Source: CAYRJA01 sp964424455 (GTDB lineage: Bacteria > Bacteroidota > Bacteroidia > Chitinophagales > UBA10324). Taken from it: 18,424 nt of DNA. Of this stretch, positions 15,984 through 18,424 are shown piece after piece. The DNA is taken from NCBI GenBank assembly GCA_964424455.1, contig CAYRJA010000063.1, positions 1-18,424 of the forward strand, in the 5' to 3' direction. Made by a program: the position numbers and the translations under genes. How positions within the stretch are numbered: the first letter of the stretch is position 1; each line of letters begins with the position of its first letter. The notes below the pieces were generated by a model. That model did no database searches and was not told where the DNA came from. It saw only the letters and a list, made by a program, of their open reading frames with translations.

Positions 15984-16595
15984 TTAGAATTGAATTTTTA
16001 GTGTAACACCTGTAGTAGATATGTTATGAAAGTTGAGCGGAGGTTTAGGCAGAACAGTCATGCTCAGGTTATCGCCGACATCGAAGTGATACAAATGAGC
16101 ATCCACTACTGCATCTAATATGTTCAGTCCATACACGGCAGCCGCAGCAATCACTGACAGGTCAAGATATCTACGGTAGCCGTCCACAATATCTAATTGG
16201 CGCGTATTGTCATAAAGGGCGGGGTAGTAGGTTTTGCTGCCGTCAATTCCCCAAACGGAAAATGATTCAAGGTAACTGGAAGAGTCTGCATCGTGGCTGT
16301 AAATGTATGCCTGACGAAAGTTGTGGTAAATTGTATAATTTCTATAAATAAAATAGCCGGCTACAGCTACTCCGGCATATACAACAGGCACCTTCCAGTA
16401 CTTTTTATTATATGCCTGACCCAGTCCGGGTATTATTGCGGAAGCGATACCTGCCACACGCGGCGAATGTTCTTTGGGAATGAATACAAATTTTTTCTGC
16501 ACTGTTTTGGCAGAATCTCCCGATTGTGCGGATACTGTAACAGTATTCAGTATAGCTATGATAATAAGCAGCGGAAGAATGATTTTACTCAACAC
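15984..16595 (-). CDS. DUF5683 domain membrane protein, exported
   Basis: This 203-residue protein has an N-terminal signal peptide (LSKIILPLLIIIAILNTVTV, cut near SAQ). The DUF5683 pattern follows: PKEHSPRVAGIASAIIPGLGQAYNKKYWKVP, then a hydrophobic hairpin (VVYAGVAVAGYFIYRNY). A second hydrophobic stretch, LDLSVIAAAAVYGLNILDAVVDAHL, precedes a beta-rich tail. Function is unknown. Bacteroidota genomes often place it directly before dapB and lepB, as here. The start is GTG at 16593-16595, or the adjacent TTG at 16590-16592; no ATG gives a full signal peptide. Confidence 0.85.
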   Translation of the reverse strand: MLSKIILPLLIIIAILNTVTVSAQSGDSAKTVQKKFVFIPKEHSPRVAGIASAIIPGLGQAYNKKYWKVPVVYAGVAVAGYFIYRNYTIYHNFRQAYIYSHDADSSSYLESFSVWGIDGSKTYYPALYDNTRQLDIVDGYRRYLDLSVIAAAAVYGLNILDAVVDAHLYHFDVGDNLSMTVLPKPPLNFHNISTTGVTLKIQF

Positions 16596-16711
16596 AATTC
16601 AAATAATTCATGAGGCACAAAGGATGTGCAAAGTAGGTAAAAGTGAGAATGATAAACGGAGAATGAGGCAGGAAAGTATAAACAACCGGAATTTTTATAC
16701 ATCTCTTTCAG

Positions 16712-18310
16712 CTATGCCTCAGCTAAATCCTTCTTAAACTCAGATGTAAAATGAAAATGAATATGTGGGTGTTGTTCTATCATTGTATTCAGCATCCACT
16801 GCGATTCCGCCATATACACATAATGTTCATCTTTGTCAGTGCAAACCTGAGCCGCTTTCAGCCGCACAAACTCCTGCAATGCTTTTTTATCGTCGCTGGT
16901 AATCCAGCATGCGCGGAACAAGGTTAAAGGTTTGAAAGAGCATTTTGCGCCATATTCATTCTGCAAACGATACTGAATCACTTCAAACTGCAATTCTCCT
17001 ACAGTGCCGACAATTTTTCTGTTGCCGGGCTGCTGAATGAAAAGTTGAGCAACACCTTCATCCGTCAACTGACGGATTCCTTTTTCAAGTTGCTTTGTTT
17101 TCATTGGATCATCATTCATCAGTTCCTTGAATATTTCAGGAGAGAAACTCGGAATACCTTTGAAGTGAAGATGTTCACCTTCCGTTAATGTGTCGCCGAT
17201 TTTAAAATTGCCGGTATCATACAAGCCGATAACATCTCCAGGAAATGCTTCGTCAATAATACTTTTTTGTTGAGCCATAAAACTTGCCGGACTGCTGAAT
17301 CTGACTTGTTTATCCAGTCGCACATGATGAAAGAATTTATTCCGTTCAAACTTTCCGGAACAAACGCGGAGAAAGGCGATGCGGTCGCGATGGCGCGGGT
17401 CAAGGTTGGCATGTATCTTAAAAACAAAACCGGTAAAATCTTTTTCTGTTGGTTCCACAAAGCGCAAATCAGCAGGACGCTTTACAGGATTGGGAGCAAT
17501 AGATGTAAAGGTATTCAGCAACTCACGAATGCCAAAATTATTTACAGCGCTTCCGAAAAAAACAGGAGCTAATTTTCCTGCTAAATATTGTTCCGGATCA
17601 AAAGGATCATAAACTCCCTCTATCAGATGAACATCTTCACGCAGTTGATTGGCAAACGGGTCAATATACTTGTCAAGCGTTTTATCTTCCAGTGAAGTGA
17701 TACTTACAATATCTTCTGTTACAGTTGTCCGGCTGGGATGGAAAAGATTCAGCGACTTGTCAAACAAATTGTAAACGCCTTTAAAAGTTTGACCAATGCT
17801 GATAGGCCAACTAAGCGGACGGACTTTTATATCTAATTTTTCTTCTAATTCATCCAGTAAGTCAAATGGATTTCGTCCTTCTCTATCCATCTTGTTTACA
17901 AAGATGATGACCGGCGTATCTCTCATCCGGCAAACCTCCATTAGTTTTTCGGTCTGTGCTTCCACGCCTTTTACACAGTCAATCACCAGCACCACGCTAT
18001 CCACTGCCGTAAGTGTGCGATAAGTGTCTTCGGCAAAATCCTTGTGACCGGGAGTATCCAGCAGGTTGATAATTTTCCCGTTGTACTCAAAGTTCATTAC
18101 CGATGTAGCAACCGATATTCCACGCTGCCGTTCAATATCCATGAAGTCGGAAGTGGTATGTTTTTTTATCTTGTTGCTCTTCACCGCTCCTGCTACCTGA
18201 ATAGCTCCGCCAAAGAGCAGAAACTTTTCAGTTAAAGTTGTTTTACCCGCATCAGGGTGCGCAATAATGGCAAAGGTTCTTCGCTTTGCTATTTCTGATT
18301 CAATACTCAT
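16712..18310 (-). CDS. prfC: Peptide chain release factor 3
   Basis: This 532-residue translational GTPase recycles RF1 and RF2 from the ribosome after peptide release. GTP-binding motifs are AHPDAGKTT (17-25), DTPGH (85-89) and NKMD (139-142). The switch region IERQRGISVATSVMNF and the insert VKSNKIKKHTTSDFMD mark RF3 as opposed to EF-G. Length matches E. coli RF3 (529). I chose ATG at 18308-18310, giving MSIESEIAKRRTFAI. An in-frame upstream start at 18328 lies inside the -7 box and adds six atypical residues. The gene precedes DUF5683 by 116 bases on the same strand; whether they are co-transcribed is unclear. Confidence 0.96.
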   Translation of the reverse strand: MSIESEIAKRRTFAIIAHPDAGKTTLTEKFLLFGGAIQVAGAVKSNKIKKHTTSDFMDIERQRGISVATSVMNFEYNGKIINLLDTPGHKDFAEDTYRTLTAVDSVVLVIDCVKGVEAQTEKLMEVCRMRDTPVIIFVNKMDREGRNPFDLLDELEEKLDIKVRPLSWPISIGQTFKGVYNLFDKSLNLFHPSRTTVTEDIVSITSLEDKTLDKYIDPFANQLREDVHLIEGVYDPFDPEQYLAGKLAPVFFGSAVNNFGIRELLNTFTSIAPNPVKRPADLRFVEPTEKDFTGFVFKIHANLDPRHRDRIAFLRVCSGKFERNKFFHHVRLDKQVRFSSPASFMAQQKSIIDEAFPGDVIGLYDTGNFKIGDTLTEGEHLHFKGIPSFSPEIFKELMNDDPMKTKQLEKGIRQLTDEGVAQLFIQQPGNRKIVGTVGELQFEVIQYRLQNEYGAKCSFKPLTLFRACWITSDDKKALQEFVRLKAAQVCTDKDEHYVYMAESQWMLNTMIEQHPHIHFHFTSEFKKDLAEA

Positions 18311-18325
18311 TTTGTAGAAAGTGCG

Positions 18326-18333
18326 CAAAAGTA
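18326..18333 (-). promoter_or_regulatory. -7 promoter element for prfC
   Basis: On the minus strand this reads TACTTTTG, an exact TAnnTTTG match. It sits 15 bases before the prfC ATG, predicting a leader of about 9 nt. No TTTG box is seen at the usual upstream spacing. Confidence 0.5.
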
Positions 18334-18424
18334 ATCAATGCCGGTTTAGGAGAGAAAATCATAATTCAGAAGGGTGTTGTTGCATGAATCAAAAATAGGG
18401 GAATAAGTTTTATTACCGTTTGAG

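Larger units (their letters stand above)
250..17724. repeat. Dispersed TGTWACA motif (consensus AACTGTAACAG), about 36 copies
   Basis: I count 36 TGTWACA words by eye. TGTAACA starts at 1664, 2567, 2906, 3225, 6521, 7238, 7568, 8085, 8110, 10082, 10733, 11233, 11833, 12317, 13594, 14399, 15421, 16002 and 16536. TGTTACA starts at 251, 329, 647, 1222, 1518, 1772, 2753, 2915, 4121, 6011, 8923, 9583, 11485, 13782, 14006, 15757 and 17717. Thirteen extend to CTGTWACAG and seven to AACTGTAACAG on one strand or the other. Copies are on both strands, in coding and non-coding DNA, roughly one per 500 bases, and sparse in pnp, rpsO and prfC. The role is unknown. Confidence 0.85.

Noticed and set aside
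250..17724. The dispersed motif as a Chi site
   Set aside because: Known Chi words are non-palindromic and strongly strand-biased; this core is near-palindromic and balanced between strands here. Not excluded genome-wide, but not favoured.
250..17724. The dispersed motif as a CRISPR array or satellite repeat
   Set aside because: Copies are irregularly spaced over 17 kb with no regular spacers and no shared flanking sequence beyond about two bases.
1..18424. tRNA, rRNA, insertion sequence, prophage or defence genes
   Set aside because: No cloverleaf, rRNA stretch, transposase or integrase motif, or defence-system domain was found in any frame read.

Overview
The window looks like a chromosomal segment of a member of the Bacteroidota. 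Four things point there. There is a secreted protein with a type IX secretion (T9SS) C-terminal sorting domain. There is a DUF5683–dapB–lepB cluster. Several genes have the Bacteroidota-type -7 promoter element TAnnTTTG, and rpsO also has a TTTG -33 box 19 nt further up. Several families (the GNAT-fold protein, choice-of-anchor B, the M16 pair) are best known from this phylum. I cannot name a genus; an uncultured Chitinophagales- or Sphingobacteriia-like lineage would fit. Most genes are housekeeping, and I see no tRNA, rRNA, CRISPR array, insertion sequence or phage.

Layout. Positions 1-1100 (minus strand) hold the 5' part of a phosphoglucosamine mutase gene, cut by the window edge and read from a TTG start, with a small four-helix membrane protein gene upstream of it. 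Positions 1101-1478 contain no confident gene. They hold a REP-like palindrome, a third half-copy of it, and one possible 37-codon ORF. Positions 1479-3062 (plus) encode a T9SS cargo protein whose stop overlaps the stop of pnp. Positions 3059-5559 (minus) are the classical rpsO-pnp pair with a good promoter. Positions 5783-7681 (minus) encode a TMTC-like multispanning membrane protein with TPRs. It is divergent from a plus-strand run at 7757-14026: ybaB, an active M16 peptidase, an inactive M16 partner, an LtaS-like alkaline-phosphatase-superfamily membrane enzyme, and a GNAT-fold protein. Positions 14090-16595 (minus) are lepB, dapB and DUF5683, transcribed DUF5683 to lepB. Positions 16712-18310 (minus) are prfC.

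How the genes relate. Much of the window concerns translation and RNA turnover (rpsO, pnp, prfC) or the cell envelope and export: lepB signal peptidase, glmM for amino-sugar and dapB for diaminopimelate precursors of peptidoglycan, the LtaS-like transferase, the TMTC-like protein, and secreted M16 and T9SS proteins. Peptidase and transferase substrates cannot be read from the sequence.

The most striking signal is not a gene. The near-palindromic word TGTWACA, most often within AACTGTAACAG, is scattered through the whole window. I count 36 copies of the 7-mer and 13 of CTGTWACAG by eye; chance alone would give roughly 2-4 and about 0.15. Copies lie in several reading frames, on both strands and in non-coding DNA. 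This looks like a genome-wide interspersed motif of unknown role (uptake-sequence-like, protein-binding or modification target). I do not recognise it as described.
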